A stretch of DNA of 64,000 bases. Origin: Tsukamurella sp. 8F (GTDB lineage: Bacteria; Actinomycetota; Actinomycetes; Mycobacteriales; Mycobacteriaceae). The position numbers and the translations under genes were made by a program. This document shows positions 41,230 to 52,042 of this stretch, piece by piece (the first letter of the stretch is position 1; every line of letters starts with the position of its first letter). The DNA lies in contig NZ_JARFTP010000018.1 of NCBI RefSeq assembly GCF_029167375.1, positions 29,202 through 93,201 on the forward strand, read 5' to 3'. The notes beneath the pieces are model-generated. The model saw only the letters and a program-made list of their open reading frames with translations, had not been told where the DNA came from and ran no database searches.

Positions 41230-44200
41230 TCACATGTCCTCCGCCCGCGACGCGAGCGCGACCTGGACGAGTTCGGGGCCCTGAGCGCGCGAGACCCATG
41301 TGCCGCGTCCGGGCGGCATCGCGCTCATCTTGACCGCACCGAGCACAGTCCCCTCGTCCCGCGATCCGCTCATGACGAGACCGTCTGCGGCGAGGTCCTT
41401 GACCCGCCCGAGGAATGCCTCGTACATGCCGCGGGCGAGCCCGCCACTGCGCCGCGCGATCACCACCTTGAGGCCGACGTCACGGGCCTGCGGAAGCAGG
41501 TCGAGCAGCGGAGCAAGAGGATTGGATCCGGCACCCGCCACGAGGTCGTAGTCGTCGACGAGCAGGTACACGTCCGGCCCTGACCACCACGAGCGATCGC
41601 GAAGCTGCTGCGGCGTTACCCCGTCGCCCGGGCAACGCTGCCGAAGGATCTCGGCAAGCCGCACCAGCATCGGTGCCGCTGCCTGCGAGGAAGTCGCGTA
41701 GCCGCCCAGGTGATCACCGTCGACGACACCGAGCAGGGTGCGCCGGTAGTCGACGAGCACGATCTTGGTCTGCTCCGGCGTACCGCCCGCCATCAGCGAC
41801 GCACAGATCGTCCTGAGCACTTCTGTCTTCCCGCATTCGGCGTCCCCGAACACCAGGAAGAAGGGCTGTGCTCCGAAGCGCAGGACGGCGGGCGCGAGCT
41901 CGGACTCGCCGATGCCGATCACAACGTCCGACGGCGCCGCGTCCCGGCGTACGGGGATCCGGACCAGCGGGACCGCAGCCGGCAGCATCCGGACCTCGGG
42001 CGCCTCGTCTGCATGTGCCGCGGCGATCCTCGCCACCGCCGCGCCGACGGCTTCTGGCAGGTCCGCGACCGAGGACCCACCGTCGAGACGCGGCAGAGCG
42101 ACCAGCAGGTGGAGTTGCTCCGGGCTCAGGCCGCGTCCGGGCCGGCCCACCGGGACCAGCGCGGCGACACGGCGTCCCATCTCGGAGTCGAGCGGATCCC
42201 CGAGACGTAACTCGAGCCGCGTGCCCAGCTGATCCTTGATGGCGGGCCGGATCTCGCCCCACCGGGACGCGGCGACCACCAGGTGCACACCGTAGGACAG
42301 GCCCTGCGCCGCCACCGCACCGATTCCCGCTTCGAGCGACTCGAACTCGGCGCGGATCACCGACCATCCGTCGACGACCAGGAACACGTCACCGTGTCGG
42401 TCGGCCGCGCCCACCGGGTGCTCGCGGTACTGCACCATCGATTCGATCCCGTGCTCGCGGAACGCGGCCTCTCGACGCCGGATCACCGCCGTCACCTCGG
42501 CGACCGTGCGGCGCACGCGGTCCGAATCGAGACGCGAAGCGACCGAGCCGACGTGTGGCAGCCCCGCCAGCGCCGCGAGCGCGCCGCCGCCGAAGTCCAG
42601 GCAGTAGAACTGCGCGCGCCGCGGCGAATGCGTCAAGGCCGTCGAGAGGATCAGTGTCCGCAGGGCCGTCGACTTCCCGGATTGCGGACCGCCCACGACG
42701 ACCGCATTGCCTTGTGCGCCCGAAAGGTCCACGATCAGCGGGTCGCGCCGTTGGTCATAGGGGCGATCCACGATGCCGATCGCCACATGCAGTGCTGAGA
42801 GCGAGACGCCCGCCTCGGCGACCGTCGCAACGTCCGGGGAGGCGTCCAACGGGGGCAGCCACACCGTGTGCGCGGGCCGACCGTGACCGGCGAGCCGTTG
42901 CACCACGGTGTCGATGAGCGAGACCTCGCCGGCGCCTGCGGGTTCCGCTCCGTTTCCTGCGGCTTGCGCCGCCGCGAGCGCACCGGCCGGCTCGTCCGGG
43001 GTCTCCGCAGGCGTCGTGGCGACGGAGGCGACGGTGAACTCGCGGACCGCGGCACTCCCGGTGAGCGTGCGCCCAGCCACACCCGCCATGCTGCGCGGCG
43101 GCTGGTACGGACCGGACACATAGCTCGCATGGAACCGACGCGGCTCGTCCGCATCGCACTTGAGATACCCGACCCCGGGCGTGGACGGAAGGTGGTAAGC
43201 GTCCGGAACGCCTAGAACTGCTCGGGACTCGTTGGCGGAGAACGTCTTCAGGCCGATCCGATAGGACAGATGCGAATCCAGACCCCGCAGACGCCCCTCC
43301 TCCAGCCGCTGCGAGGCCAACAGCAGGTGCATGTGCAGCGACCGCCCGAGTCGGCCGATCGCCACGAACAGCTCCGCGAAATCCGGTTTCTGCGAGAGGA
43401 GTTCGGAGAACTCGTCGACGATCACGAACAGCGCCGGAAGCGGCTCGAGGTCGGCGCCACCGCGTCGGGCTCGCTCGTAGTCCGAGACGTTCGCGTAGTT
43501 GCCCGCACGGCGCAGCACCTCCTGACGGCGGTTCATCTCGCCCGAGAGCGCGTCGCGCATGCGATCCACCATCGCGAGCTCCTCCTCGAGGTTGGTGATC
43601 ACCGCCGCGACGTGCTGCAGCCGTTCGAGCCCCAAGAACGTTGCCCCGCCCTTGAAGTCGACCAGCACCAGGTTCAGCGCCTCGGGTGAATGCGTCGCGA
43701 CCAGTGACAGCACGAGCGTCCTGAGGAACTCGCTCTTGCCGCTGCCCGTGGCGCCGATGCACAAGCCGTGCGGACCCATACCGTTCTCTGCAGCCTCCTT
43801 GATATCGAGCTCGACGGGTTCACCACCGGGTCCGACCCCGATCGGGACGCGCAGGCGCTCGCGACCGATACGTAGGCGCCATACGTCATCGGGCGTGATC
43901 GCCGCGGCATCCTGTATCCCGAGCAGCGCCATCAGGCCCGGGTCCGCGGGCCCGGTGTCCGCGTCGTAGGCCACGACCTGCGCCGCCGTCGCCGGCCGGT
44001 ACCGCCCGAGGCGGCGCGCGGTGACCTCCGCCGCCCCGACCGCTACAGCGTCGGGACGCGCGAAGAATTCGGTCCCCGCCGCACTCACGGCGCCCACCCG
44101 GTGCTGTTCCGCGACCAACGCGAGGCCCTGCCTGGCGGCGAGCGAGCCGGGCCGTGCGGCGACATCGATCACCGTGACACCCTCCACGCCGACGGCGGCG

Positions 44201-45228
44201 TCGAATATCCCCTCGGGCTCGGGATCGACATCCGCGTCGAATACGACGAGATAGTGCGCGCGAGCCGGGGCGGCCGGCGCCGACCGGGTGAAAGCAGTGC
44301 GGTCCGCCAGGATCTCGCCGAGGTCCGCCTCCGCTGCGGCTGCCCCGCCGTACACGGTGCGCACGGGTCCGAGTGCGTCGGAACGCGCCGGATGGCCCGT
44401 GTGGGGCAACCACTTGCACCATGACCACTGCGGCGCCTCGGCATCCCGGGTGACCACGACTATCCGCAGGTGGTCGGGCCCGTGCAGCGCCGCCGCGCTG
44501 AGCAGCATCGCTCGCATCAATGCGCCGACCGCGGCGTGCTGCCCCGTCACCGACACCGCAGGAAAACCACGCAGCGCCACGGCGACCGGCAGCCCGGGCA
44601 CAGCGGCGTTCCCGCGGACGAACCTCCGCAACGCCACCGTCGCGACCGGCTCGAGGTCCTCTACCGGCCCCGTCTCGGGCGGCATCAGCCGTGTGGCCAG
44701 GCGCTGGCTGCCCACGCCGATCCGCACGTGCAGGAAATCCGGATCGCCCGGCCGCCGCTCCCACATGCGCCGAGTTCCCGCGAAACCCGTAAGCACACCG
44801 GGTTCGGGGTGTATCCACGTCAGCGCCTCGCGTTGCCGGTCCCGCGTGCGCTCCACCTGGTCGCGCACCTGGCTCAGGTAGCGCAGATAGTCCTTGCGGT
44901 CCTCGTCGAGCTCGGCCGCGCGCGGTGCTCCGCCACGACTGCCGCCGCCGTACATACCGGCCATCGAGACGATCATCATCAGCGGGAACATCAGCATGAA
45001 CGGGTTCGTGAGCATGGTGGCCCCCGAGGTGAACATCAGGGCCACCATGCCGACGACAGCGATCACCATCACGACCGGCATCAGCTTGCCCACGAGTCCT
45101 CCCGGCACAGCGCGCGGAACCTCCGGGGGAGCCTGCAGCGCCACCTCACCGCCTGGCATCCGCGGCGGCGCGATCCGCGGTCTGCGCGCGAATCCCTCCG
45201 TCACCGGCTCGTACACCGTCTCAGCCAT
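41230..45228 (-). CDS. eccC: ESX-4 type VII secretion ATPase EccC, single-chain
   Basis: A 1332-aa membrane-anchored FtsK/SpoIIIE-type motor. Two N-terminal helices lie near residues 45-95. Three ATPase modules follow: [13 protein letters not shown] near residue 491, [13 protein letters not shown] near 845 and [13 protein letters not shown] near 1126. Module 1 has an intact acidic Walker B (VIVDEFSE), while modules 2 and 3 read VVDGWSV and LVDDYDL. The start at 45228 (MAETVYEP) fits EccC N-termini. EccC recognises the C-terminal signals of WXG100 substrates and drives export. It is divergent from eccD, as in M. tuberculosis ESX-4. Confidence 0.96.
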   Translation of the reverse strand: MAETVYEPVTEGFARRPRIAPPRMPGGEVALQAPPEVPRAVPGGLVGKLMPVVMVIAVVGMVALMFTSGATMLTNPFMLMFPLMMIVSMAGMYGGGSRGGAPRAAELDEDRKDYLRYLSQVRDQVERTRDRQREALTWIHPEPGVLTGFAGTRRMWERRPGDPDFLHVRIGVGSQRLATRLMPPETGPVEDLEPVATVALRRFVRGNAAVPGLPVAVALRGFPAVSVTGQHAAVGALMRAMLLSAAALHGPDHLRIVVVTRDAEAPQWSWCKWLPHTGHPARSDALGPVRTVYGGAAAAEADLGEILADRTAFTRSAPAAPARAHYLVVFDADVDPEPEGIFDAAVGVEGVTVIDVAARPGSLAARQGLALVAEQHRVGAVSAAGTEFFARPDAVAVGAAEVTARRLGRYRPATAAQVVAYDADTGPADPGLMALLGIQDAAAITPDDVWRLRIGRERLRVPIGVGPGGEPVELDIKEAAENGMGPHGLCIGATGSGKSEFLRTLVLSLVATHSPEALNLVLVDFKGGATFLGLERLQHVAAVITNLEEELAMVDRMRDALSGEMNRRQEVLRRAGNYANVSDYERARRGGADLEPLPALFVIVDEFSELLSQKPDFAELFVAIGRLGRSLHMHLLLASQRLEEGRLRGLDSHLSYRIGLKTFSANESRAVLGVPDAYHLPSTPGVGYLKCDADEPRRFHASYVSGPYQPPRSMAGVAGRTLTGSAAVREFTVASVATTPAETPDEPAGALAAAQAAGNGAEPAGAGEVSLIDTVVQRLAGHGRPAHTVWLPPLDASPDVATVAEAGVSLSALHVAIGIVDRPYDQRRDPLIVDLSGAQGNAVVVGGPQSGKSTALRTLILSTALTHSPRRAQFYCLDFGGGALAALAGLPHVGSVASRLDSDRVRRTVAEVTAVIRRREAAFREHGIESMVQYREHPVGAADRHGDVFLVVDGWSVIRAEFESLEAGIGAVAAQGLSYGVHLVVAASRWGEIRPAIKDQLGTRLELRLGDPLDSEMGRRVAALVPVGRPGRGLSPEQLHLLVALPRLDGGSSVADLPEAVGAAVARIAAAHADEAPEVRMLPAAVPLVRIPVRRDAAPSDVVIGIGESELAPAVLRFGAQPFFLVFGDAECGKTEVLRTICASLMAGGTPEQTKIVLVDYRRTLLGVVDGDHLGGYATSSQAAAPMLVRLAEILRQRCPGDGVTPQQLRDRSWWSGPDVYLLVDDYDLVAGAGSNPLAPLLDLLPQARDVGLKVVIARRSGGLARGMYEAFLGRVKDLAADGLVMSGSRDEGTVLGAVKMSAMPPGRGTWVSRAQGPELVQVALASRAEDM

Positions 45229-45300
45229 CGTGCCCCGCCTCCATCGTCCCCGGTGCCACCACTCAAGCACTCCACACCGACATGTATGGCGCGGAAAGAG

Positions 45301-45335
45301 AATTGGAACCGGACACCGGCCTCATGCGTCCAATT
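45301..45335. promoter_or_regulatory. Inverted repeat in the eccC-eccD divergent region
   Basis: AATTGGA and TCCAATT are perfect 7-bp inverted repeats separated by 21 nt, in the 147-bp region between the two divergent ESX genes. The spacing of 28 bp centre to centre could suit a dimeric regulator. No promoter hexamers are convincing here. Confidence 0.3.
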
Positions 45336-45375
45336 GATATGGGGCCGGGGAACCCGGCGGGCGAGGAGGAGAGGA

Positions 45376-46935
45376 ATGACGCCGATATCGGCGACCACAG
45401 AAGACTCCGTCGAAGGTACGGAATCGATTGGGCTGGTGCGCATATCGATCCTCTGCGGACGGGCGCAGGCAGATCTGTCGCTGCCGCCACACGCACCCGT
45501 CGACCTGCTGATTCCCGAACTACTGCGCATCGTCGCACCGCGCGCCGGCGTCGCCTTGGAGGATGCCTGGAGCACGCCGTGGCAGCTGAGCCGGGTAGGC
45601 GGTCAGCCGCTGCCCGGCACGGCCACGCCGTCGGGCGTGGGGATCTCGGGAGGCGACGTACTCGTCCTCTCGCCGGCGCCCGAGGTCGATGTTCCGGCTG
45701 TGTTCGACGACGTATTCGACACCGTCGCGGGGCACCTTGCGCCGGCGCGGCGATGGGATGAGCGCGCCGCGGCAATCGTCGGACTGACGCTGGCGGGCCT
45801 GGCGTGCCTCGCGGCGGTCGTCCTCGCGTGGCGGATCGCCGGCCGCCCCGTGTCCCCGGCCGGTGTGTCCGTCGTGGGCGGCCCCTCGCTCGCCGCGGCA
45901 TCGACGGCGTGTGGGGCAGTCGTGATGCTCGGCTGCGCCGTGCTCGCCGCGCGCCGCGGCACCGGACTCGTGTCCGCGGGTCTGGGCCTCTGCGCCGTGC
46001 TGCTGGCGGGAGGGTTCGGGGCCGTCGCGGTTCCGATGTCCGACGGAGACGGCCGCGGTGCCCCACATCTGCTGCTCGCCCTCTGCGCGGCGGCGACGAC
46101 GGCACTCGTCACGGCACGCCTCACGGGACGCGGGCTCGCCGCCCACACCGCTGTCGTCACCGCCGCGTGCCTGGGCTCCGGTGCCGCCGCGATCGTGATG
46201 TGCGCACCGGGACGGCGGATCGCCGCCGCGGCGGCGGTTGCGACCGTCGGCTACGCACTCCTCTGCTCGGCGCCCCGCATCGGCGCAGCCCTGGGGCGCC
46301 TTCCGCTACCACACGTCCCGGCCGCGGGCGAACGGATCGACCCCGTCGACGCAGACCCGCCACCCACGGTCGCCGGGCTCGACGCGGTCGCCCTCGGCGG
46401 AAGGTCGGCCGATCCAGCGAACACGAGCGAGGACTCGGCGGACGCGTCGGGACGGACCGCATCCGAAAGGGTCGACGCTCCCCGCGCGCGGGCGGCGGAC
46501 GCGGCCACCGGAGGAGTGGTCGTCGGCGCAGCCCTCGCCGCGGCATGCGGGCTGGTGACGGTCGGGACCGCTGGGCGCGAGATCCCCACCCAGAACCTCG
46601 CTTTCGTATTGGTCGTCGCGACCGTCCTGTGCCTACGCGGCCGCACTCACGCCGACCCTGTCCAGGCCGGGGTCACGGTCTCGGCCGGTGCGCTGGCAGC
46701 GGGCGCGACCGCCTGTGGACTCGCATCGGGTTACGGCTGGTGGCCGGTCGTCGGATCGGCCGGGCTGGCCGGCATCGCGCTTCTCGCCCTCGCATGCGGT
46801 GTCTTCGCGCCGCGGCGAACGTTCACACCGGTACAGCGCCGGTTCGCCGAGCTCGGCGAATACCTCCTGATCGCGTCCGTCGCCCCCCTGCTGTGCTGGG
46901 TATGGGATGCGTTCGCGTTCATGCGGAACCTCTGA
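45376..46935 (+). CDS. eccD: ESX-4 membrane channel protein EccD
   Basis: A 519-aa integral membrane protein. An N-terminal ubiquitin-like domain of about 100 residues (VRISILCGRAQADLSLPPHA; ISGGDVLVLSP) is followed by about 11 hydrophobic helices, the standard EccD layout. A long loop between the helix sets contains a variable acidic segment (ADPANTSEDSADAS). GAGGAGGAGAGGA precedes the ATG. It forms the bulk of the inner-membrane pore. Confidence 0.95.
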   Translation: MTPISATTEDSVEGTESIGLVRISILCGRAQADLSLPPHAPVDLLIPELLRIVAPRAGVALEDAWSTPWQLSRVGGQPLPGTATPSGVGISGGDVLVLSPAPEVDVPAVFDDVFDTVAGHLAPARRWDERAAAIVGLTLAGLACLAAVVLAWRIAGRPVSPAGVSVVGGPSLAAASTACGAVVMLGCAVLAARRGTGLVSAGLGLCAVLLAGGFGAVAVPMSDGDGRGAPHLLLALCAAATTALVTARLTGRGLAAHTAVVTAACLGSGAAAIVMCAPGRRIAAAAAVATVGYALLCSAPRIGAALGRLPLPHVPAAGERIDPVDADPPPTVAGLDAVALGGRSADPANTSEDSADASGRTASERVDAPRARAADAATGGVVVGAALAAACGLVTVGTAGREIPTQNLAFVLVVATVLCLRGRTHADPVQAGVTVSAGALAAGATACGLASGYGWWPVVGSAGLAGIALLALACGVFAPRRTFTPVQRRFAELGEYLLIASVAPLLCWVWDAFAFMRNL

Positions 46936-48254
46936 TGCGCTGCCGGCGGCGAATCACGGCCGCAGGGGCGGTCGTCGCCATGCTCCTGCCGGCCGGCCCG
47001 GCATCGCCCGCAACGCCTGGCGGCTCCGCACCCATCGCTCCCGGTCCGGTGCCTCGCGGCCCCGTCGCCCCACTGGCGCCCACAGAACAGAGGACCGCGT
47101 GTCAGGCACTCATCACCAGACCAGGCAGCGACTTCCAACGTCCTGGACACCCTCAAAGGCTGCTCGACTACGTGGCGGGGTGGCAGTTCTCACGCGGCGC
47201 CGGCCAGACTGTGGCCGTCATCGACACAGGTGTTGCCCAGCATCCGCGGCTGGGCGGCGTCCGCGCGGGCGGCGACTACGTGAGCGACGGCGACGGTACG
47301 GCCGATTGCGACGCACACGGCACGCTCGTGGCGGGCATCATCGCCGGGCGCCCCGCGGCAGGCGATGCCTTCGCCGGTGTCGCACCCGCCGCTTCGATCC
47401 TGGCGATCCGGCAGTCGTCGCTCGCGTTCGAGGCCAGCGACCGCAGGTCCGACGCACAGGGCAACGTCACCACGATGGCCTACGCCGTCACTCGCGCAGT
47501 CGACCTCGGGGCGACGGTCGTCAACATCTCACAGGTCGCCTGCGGACCGGCGGGTGCCGATCTCGGCGACGCCTCTCTGGGCCGGGCTGTGCGCTACGCG
47601 TTCGAGCGCAACGTGGTGGTCGTCGCCGCGGCGGGCAACGTCGACTCCGGATCCGCGTGTTCTGCACAGAACGAAGCCGCCCCGCCGGTGACCACGGCGT
47701 CTCCGGCGCGATTCTCCGACTACGTCCTCGCCGTGGGCGCCACCGAGCCCACGGGCCGGCCCGCCGCGTTCTCCCTCGCCGGGCCATGGGTCGCGGTCGC
47801 TGCGCCCGGTACAGACGTGACCTCACTCGACCCGCGCAGCTCCGGCCTGGTGAACGGCCGGATCACCCGTTCCGGGCACGGTTCGATCGACGGCACCAGT
47901 TTTGCCGCTCCGTACGTCGCCGGGCTCGCGGCCGCGGTCCGCGCGCGCTTCCCGCACCTGTCCGCCGGTGAGGTGATGCACCGGATCACATCTACTGCAA
48001 GGCATCCCGCAGGAGGCTGGAATCCGGCGGTAGGGTTCGGTGTGATCGATCCTGTGGCGGCCCTGACCACGGATACCCCCATCGGCGAACTGCCAGCCGG
48101 GATCCCGGACGTGCGTCCGCGGGCCGGTCGCGTGCTGGAAGCCATGCGCGAGCCGGACCGCGACGAGCGGCCCGCCGTCGTCGCACTCACCGGTTGCGGT
48201 GTCGCGCTCGGAGTCGTACTCGGAGTCCGAATGGCCGGCTCCCGTCGCCGGTAG
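46935..48254 (+). CDS. mycP: ESX-4 mycosin protease MycP
   Basis: A 439-aa subtilisin-like serine protease. An N-terminal signal sequence (AAGAVVAMLLPAGPASPA) is followed by a catalytic domain with Asp97 in VIDTGV, His128 in DAHGTLVAG, oxyanion Asn235 in AAAGN and Ser322 in DGTSFAAPYVAG. A C-terminal helix near residues 412-432 anchors it to the membrane. The ATG shares one base with the eccD stop (TGATG). Mycosins stabilise the ESX complex on the periplasmic side. Confidence 0.96.
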   Translation: MRCRRRITAAGAVVAMLLPAGPASPATPGGSAPIAPGPVPRGPVAPLAPTEQRTACQALITRPGSDFQRPGHPQRLLDYVAGWQFSRGAGQTVAVIDTGVAQHPRLGGVRAGGDYVSDGDGTADCDAHGTLVAGIIAGRPAAGDAFAGVAPAASILAIRQSSLAFEASDRRSDAQGNVTTMAYAVTRAVDLGATVVNISQVACGPAGADLGDASLGRAVRYAFERNVVVVAAAGNVDSGSACSAQNEAAPPVTTASPARFSDYVLAVGATEPTGRPAAFSLAGPWVAVAAPGTDVTSLDPRSSGLVNGRITRSGHGSIDGTSFAAPYVAGLAAAVRARFPHLSAGEVMHRITSTARHPAGGWNPAVGFGVIDPVAALTTDTPIGELPAGIPDVRPRAGRVLEAMREPDRDERPAVVALTGCGVALGVVLGVRMAGSRRR

Positions 48255-48300
48255 CTGCGAAAGCCGGGCGTGGCCTACTCCGGTCCGCGGTGCCACGGAT

Positions 48301-49698
48301 TCATCCGTCGTGCGTCACGCGCGCAGCCGCGGTGGTCAGGGCCGGTCCCTCGGGCAGCGTCCGCAGTACATCCCACGCCACCGGCCGCGGCGAGTGGAAG
48401 AGTCCGAGGACCCGCGCGGTGTCCTCGGACTCGATCCCGTGGCGTACACCGGAATCCGAGACGTAGTAGAGGGCATCACGGCGCTCGCCATGCGGCTCGG
48501 CGGCCAGCACGTACTCTCCGGTGCCAGGCGGCAGGGCAACGGCGTCGACGGCGTCGCCCGAGCCGTCCGCCGTCGCCGGCATCACTGCCGCGATGTCGCC
48601 CGGCAGGGCCGCGAGAGTCCGCAGCTCGCGCGCCCCACCACCCAGACCGTCCGCCGAAAGGACCGCACACACCACGGGAGCCTTTGCAGCCTGGTCGATC
48701 TCGGGTCGCGTCGCCGGCATGTCACCGACCGGAAGATCGCTCACCGCCGGGGCCGCCGCGACGTCGCGCGCAGGAACTGTTCGGATCTCGTCGCCCGCGG
48801 AATCAGCGCCCCGCAGTAGGTCCGCCGCGACCGCGCCCACCTCCTGCACGCCGTTCAGAAGCGCGACGTAGAGCCTGTCGCGGTCGCTGTCGGACACGCG
48901 AACGACGGCGCCCACCGGCACCCCCGGCAGTGCACTCACCGCGCGTCCCCGCCCGGGCACGGTCGGCGCGGCGATCGGCGCGGCCTCCTCCAGCGCCTCG
49001 AATACACCGGCCCCGACCGTGCGAGCAAGACGAGGGTCGAGACCAGTCACCCTGCGTACCAGAGGATCTGCCAGGTCCACCGGCGCTCGGCGGCCGCCAT
49101 AGAGCAGGTACGTACGGTCGCCGCGACGTGCCAATACGGCGCCGCCGACGGACCTCCCAGGGTCAGCCGCGTACACGGTCGTGATCACCTCGTCGCGGGA
49201 CCCGGGACGATCGACCGGTGCGACCGTGGTCGTGTCGCACACCGCCCATGGTTCGGCCGCCCCGGACCACGGCCTCCGTGGTCCGAGGATCTGTTGCGGC
49301 GCACCGAATATTCCCACCAGCGGGCCGCGCCGGAACGAAGCGAGCCGCGCATCCTTGACAGCCACGGGCTGCTGCGCCTCCCCGGCAAAGAGGCGTGCCG
49401 ACGCGAGCCCTGTGACCGGATGCAACACATCATCGACCCGTACGTACAGCGCTCCGGAATCGCGTGCGAGCACGATCTTCGCATCGCCGACGGCACCCTG
49501 CGGCCGGATCAACGCGAGGACGCCACAACCGCCCGCCAGCACCAGCGCGATCACCAGCCCAGCGATCAGCGAACGTGCCTGCGCCGACATCGGATCAGAA
49601 ATCATCCGCGCGTCCCGACGGAGCAGTGCGTGATCCATCCTGCGCAACAGGAAGCGATAGCCGCTCACCTGCGCGCGCGTAGTCAACTGGAGTCGCAT
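48301..49698 (-). CDS. eccB: ESX-4 component EccB
   Basis: A 465-aa protein. The cytoplasmic start RLQLTTRAQVSGYRFLLRRM and HALLRRDARM are signature EccB sequences, followed by one helix near residues 43-66 and a large periplasmic domain with repeat-like units. GGGGGAAGGA precedes the ATG. Convergent with mycP and divergent from eccE, it follows the same orientation as eccB4 of M. tuberculosis. Confidence 0.96.
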   Translation of the reverse strand: MRLQLTTRAQVSGYRFLLRRMDHALLRRDARMISDPMSAQARSLIAGLVIALVLAGGCGVLALIRPQGAVGDAKIVLARDSGALYVRVDDVLHPVTGLASARLFAGEAQQPVAVKDARLASFRRGPLVGIFGAPQQILGPRRPWSGAAEPWAVCDTTTVAPVDRPGSRDEVITTVYAADPGRSVGGAVLARRGDRTYLLYGGRRAPVDLADPLVRRVTGLDPRLARTVGAGVFEALEEAAPIAAPTVPGRGRAVSALPGVPVGAVVRVSDSDRDRLYVALLNGVQEVGAVAADLLRGADSAGDEIRTVPARDVAAAPAVSDLPVGDMPATRPEIDQAAKAPVVCAVLSADGLGGGARELRTLAALPGDIAAVMPATADGSGDAVDAVALPPGTGEYVLAAEPHGERRDALYYVSDSGVRHGIESEDTARVLGLFHSPRPVAWDVLRTLPEGPALTTAAARVTHDG

Positions 49699-49825
49699 AT
49701 GCGATGTCCTTCCCCCGACGGCTCCCCCGGTGGAGCCGCGACCGCGAACGCGAGAACGCCTCGGCCACAGACGATCCTACGGTATCTTCGATCCCGAAGA
49801 CACTGATATACGGGGGAATCGAACT

Positions 49826-51328
49826 GTGCCACATGATGAATCGATACTGCATACCGTCTCGCCGTGGTCGGCCGCTCGCCGACCGTCGCAACGGTCGCTG
49901 CTCGCCGGATACGCAGCCGGTGCCGCGGCCGCAGGCGGTACCTCAGCGGGAGGTGCGCCGCCCTGGGCCGCAGCGACATTGGGGATCGCCGCCGCGGGCA
50001 TCGGGACCGCGGTAACGACCTTCGCGCCGCCGGTCCCGTCGCGGGAGGTGCGCGCGGCAGGCAATCACCCGAGTTCCGTCGATCTCCCCGGCGGCGGGCG
50101 TGCCGGCATCGCCGTGCTCGCGACCGGTGCCGGCGGACAGGTGCTTGTCACGGCACTCCGACTCGCGCCGGGCGCGTGCGTCTCGGCCCTGCCGCGTCCC
50201 GGCGAGCCGTTCGACGGCCGTGACTTGCCCCTCGCCGCGCTCGCGAGCCTGCTCGGCGGTGGCGATACCCCGGTAGCAGCGATACATGCGGTTGCGCGCG
50301 GCGCGCGTCTGCCCGGAGAACGGAGCGGCCCGCTGTGGCGCCGATACCGCGCGCTACTCGGCCCGCTTCCATATTGGGCCGAACAGGACGTCGTCGTCCT
50401 GCTGGAGTCGAACCCGGCGCAGTGCCCGGAAGCGACAGCGCGCCGGGGCGGCGACGCGTCACGAGTCGCCGCCCTGGCGACCCAGCGCGCGGCGGACATG
50501 CTGGCAGCCAACGGCTTCCACGCGCGTGCGGTGCAGTCCTCGGAACTCGCCGAGTACGCACGCCCGTTGCCGGTAGCGGTGCGGACCGTCGCGCTCACCG
50601 ACACCGTCGGCGTGCCGGACCTGCTCGCGACGCCCACCGGCGGAGCGACGCTCACCGTCTCCCTCCGATCGCCGGAGAGTCTCGCAGTGACACCCGCCGG
50701 GCACATCGCCGTCGCCGCCGCGGTGAGCTACCCGTCGCCGGCACGGCGAAAGGAACGGGGTACCGCGGTGGGGGGACGATCCGATGCACGCCTCACGGCG
50801 CGACCGCGCTGGCGGACCGGACCCGCGCACGCGCTCGCCGACCTCGGTGTCCCAGCAGCCGGGTGTGGTCAGGTGATCGGGGCGGACCACACCGGCCGAC
50901 CCGTCACGGCCAGGTTGCATGGGCCGGGGGTCGCCTCGGTCTGTGTCGCCGCGGATCGGAACTGCACCCGCACTCTCATCGAGCGCGCAGTCGCGACGGG
51001 GGCATCGGTACTGGTCGTGACGGCGAACCCGGACAAGTGGGCGCCCCTGGTGTATTGGGCCGACGCACCCGACAGGCTGTGGATCGCCGGCCTCCGCTAT
51101 CCGCCCGCACCGGGGCTGTCCGGTCTACGTCCCGCCGACTACAGCGTCACCGTCCTCGACGGGGTCGACGGGGTCGAGCCGACCGGCGGCACGGTGTGGC
51201 GATCGGGGCCCCCGGGCACGCGGCCGACGGGCGACGTGACGATCCGCCAAGAACCGGCCGGGGACCTCGTGGTGACGGCCCGCGGCGACGAGCTCAGGGC
51301 CCGCCAGATCGCCGCACCCCACGCCTGA
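49826..51328 (+). CDS. eccE: ESX-4 component EccE
   Basis: A 500-aa protein with an N-terminal pair of hydrophobic segments (SLLAGYAAGAAAAGGTSAGG; AAATLGIAAAGIGTAVTTF), followed by a cytosolic part with EccE-like features (GPLPYWAEQDVVVLLESNP; LVVTANPDKWAPLVYWADA). The GTG at 49826 has GGGGGA about 9 nt upstream. EccE is absent from M. tuberculosis ESX-4 but present in EccE-containing ESX-4 loci such as that of M. abscessus, so this locus encodes the full set of core membrane components. Confidence 0.85.
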   Translation: MPHDESILHTVSPWSAARRPSQRSLLAGYAAGAAAAGGTSAGGAPPWAAATLGIAAAGIGTAVTTFAPPVPSREVRAAGNHPSSVDLPGGGRAGIAVLATGAGGQVLVTALRLAPGACVSALPRPGEPFDGRDLPLAALASLLGGGDTPVAAIHAVARGARLPGERSGPLWRRYRALLGPLPYWAEQDVVVLLESNPAQCPEATARRGGDASRVAALATQRAADMLAANGFHARAVQSSELAEYARPLPVAVRTVALTDTVGVPDLLATPTGGATLTVSLRSPESLAVTPAGHIAVAAAVSYPSPARRKERGTAVGGRSDARLTARPRWRTGPAHALADLGVPAAGCGQVIGADHTGRPVTARLHGPGVASVCVAADRNCTRTLIERAVATGASVLVVTANPDKWAPLVYWADAPDRLWIAGLRYPPAPGLSGLRPADYSVTVLDGVDGVEPTGGTVWRSGPPGTRPTGDVTIRQEPAGDLVVTARGDELRARQIAAPHA

Positions 51329-51350
51329 GATCGGGAATACGTAACGAGGC

Positions 51351-51427
<77 letters not shown>

Positions 51428-51430
<3 letters not shown>

Positions 51431-51973
51431 GGCTCGGGTGTGTTCGGGCGTGACCAGGTAGGGGTGTGCCCCGGCGGTGCGGTCACGGGACAGGCCGAGC
51501 ATCTTCGGGCCGAGCGCCGCGAGGACCAGGGCAGGCATCCGCTGCTCCCCGGGCACCATCGCCGGTGCCTGGTCCATCGCGTCCAGGAACTCGCGCATCG
51601 ACGTCACCGGCTTGCCGTAGCTGTGCCCGCGCATACGCTCGACCAGCGGTACGTGCGATACACCGAGGCCCAGCACGAAGCGGCCGGGGCACCGTGCCTC
51701 GAGTGTGCGCGCAGCGGCGGCGGTGGAGACGGCGTCGCGGGCGTAGATCGAAGCGATACCCGTGCCGATGACGATCCGCCTCGACGCGGCCAGCCACTCG
51801 TGCGCTGCGGTCATCGCTTCGCGGCCGTACGCCTCGCCGAACCACAGACTGCCCCAGCCCTGCTCGTCGAGTTCGGCGACGAGGTCGCGGGCCTCGTCGA
51901 TGGGCGTCCCGTCCAGTGCAGCGGTCCAGATCCCCAGCCGCCCGAGTGCGGGCGCGGGCGTTGCGGTGGTCAT
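51428..51973 (-). pseudogene. LLM-class (F420-dependent) oxidoreductase, truncated at the homopolymer tract
   Basis: 182 recognisable codons start with the ATG at 51973 ([20 protein letters not shown]). LLM features are [30 protein letters not shown] and [16 protein letters not shown], near the coenzyme F420/flavin site. The gene is intact up to [11 protein letters not shown] and then enters the G/C tract, so roughly the last third of a usual 280-290 aa protein is missing and no own stop is visible. Either a real truncation or lost sequence. Confidence 0.8.
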
Positions 51974-52030
51974 GACTCCATTGGTACCGCATGCGGCACG
52001 GGTATTCGGACCGCGCGGCGTGGACGCCGT

Positions 52031-52036
52031 TATCCT
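52031..52036 (+). promoter_or_regulatory. -10 element for leaderless proA
   Basis: TATCCT lies 6 nt before the proA ATG at 52043 with no ribosome site between, in the 69-bp region divergent from the LLM gene. Confidence 0.5.
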
Positions 52037-52042
52037 GGGCAG

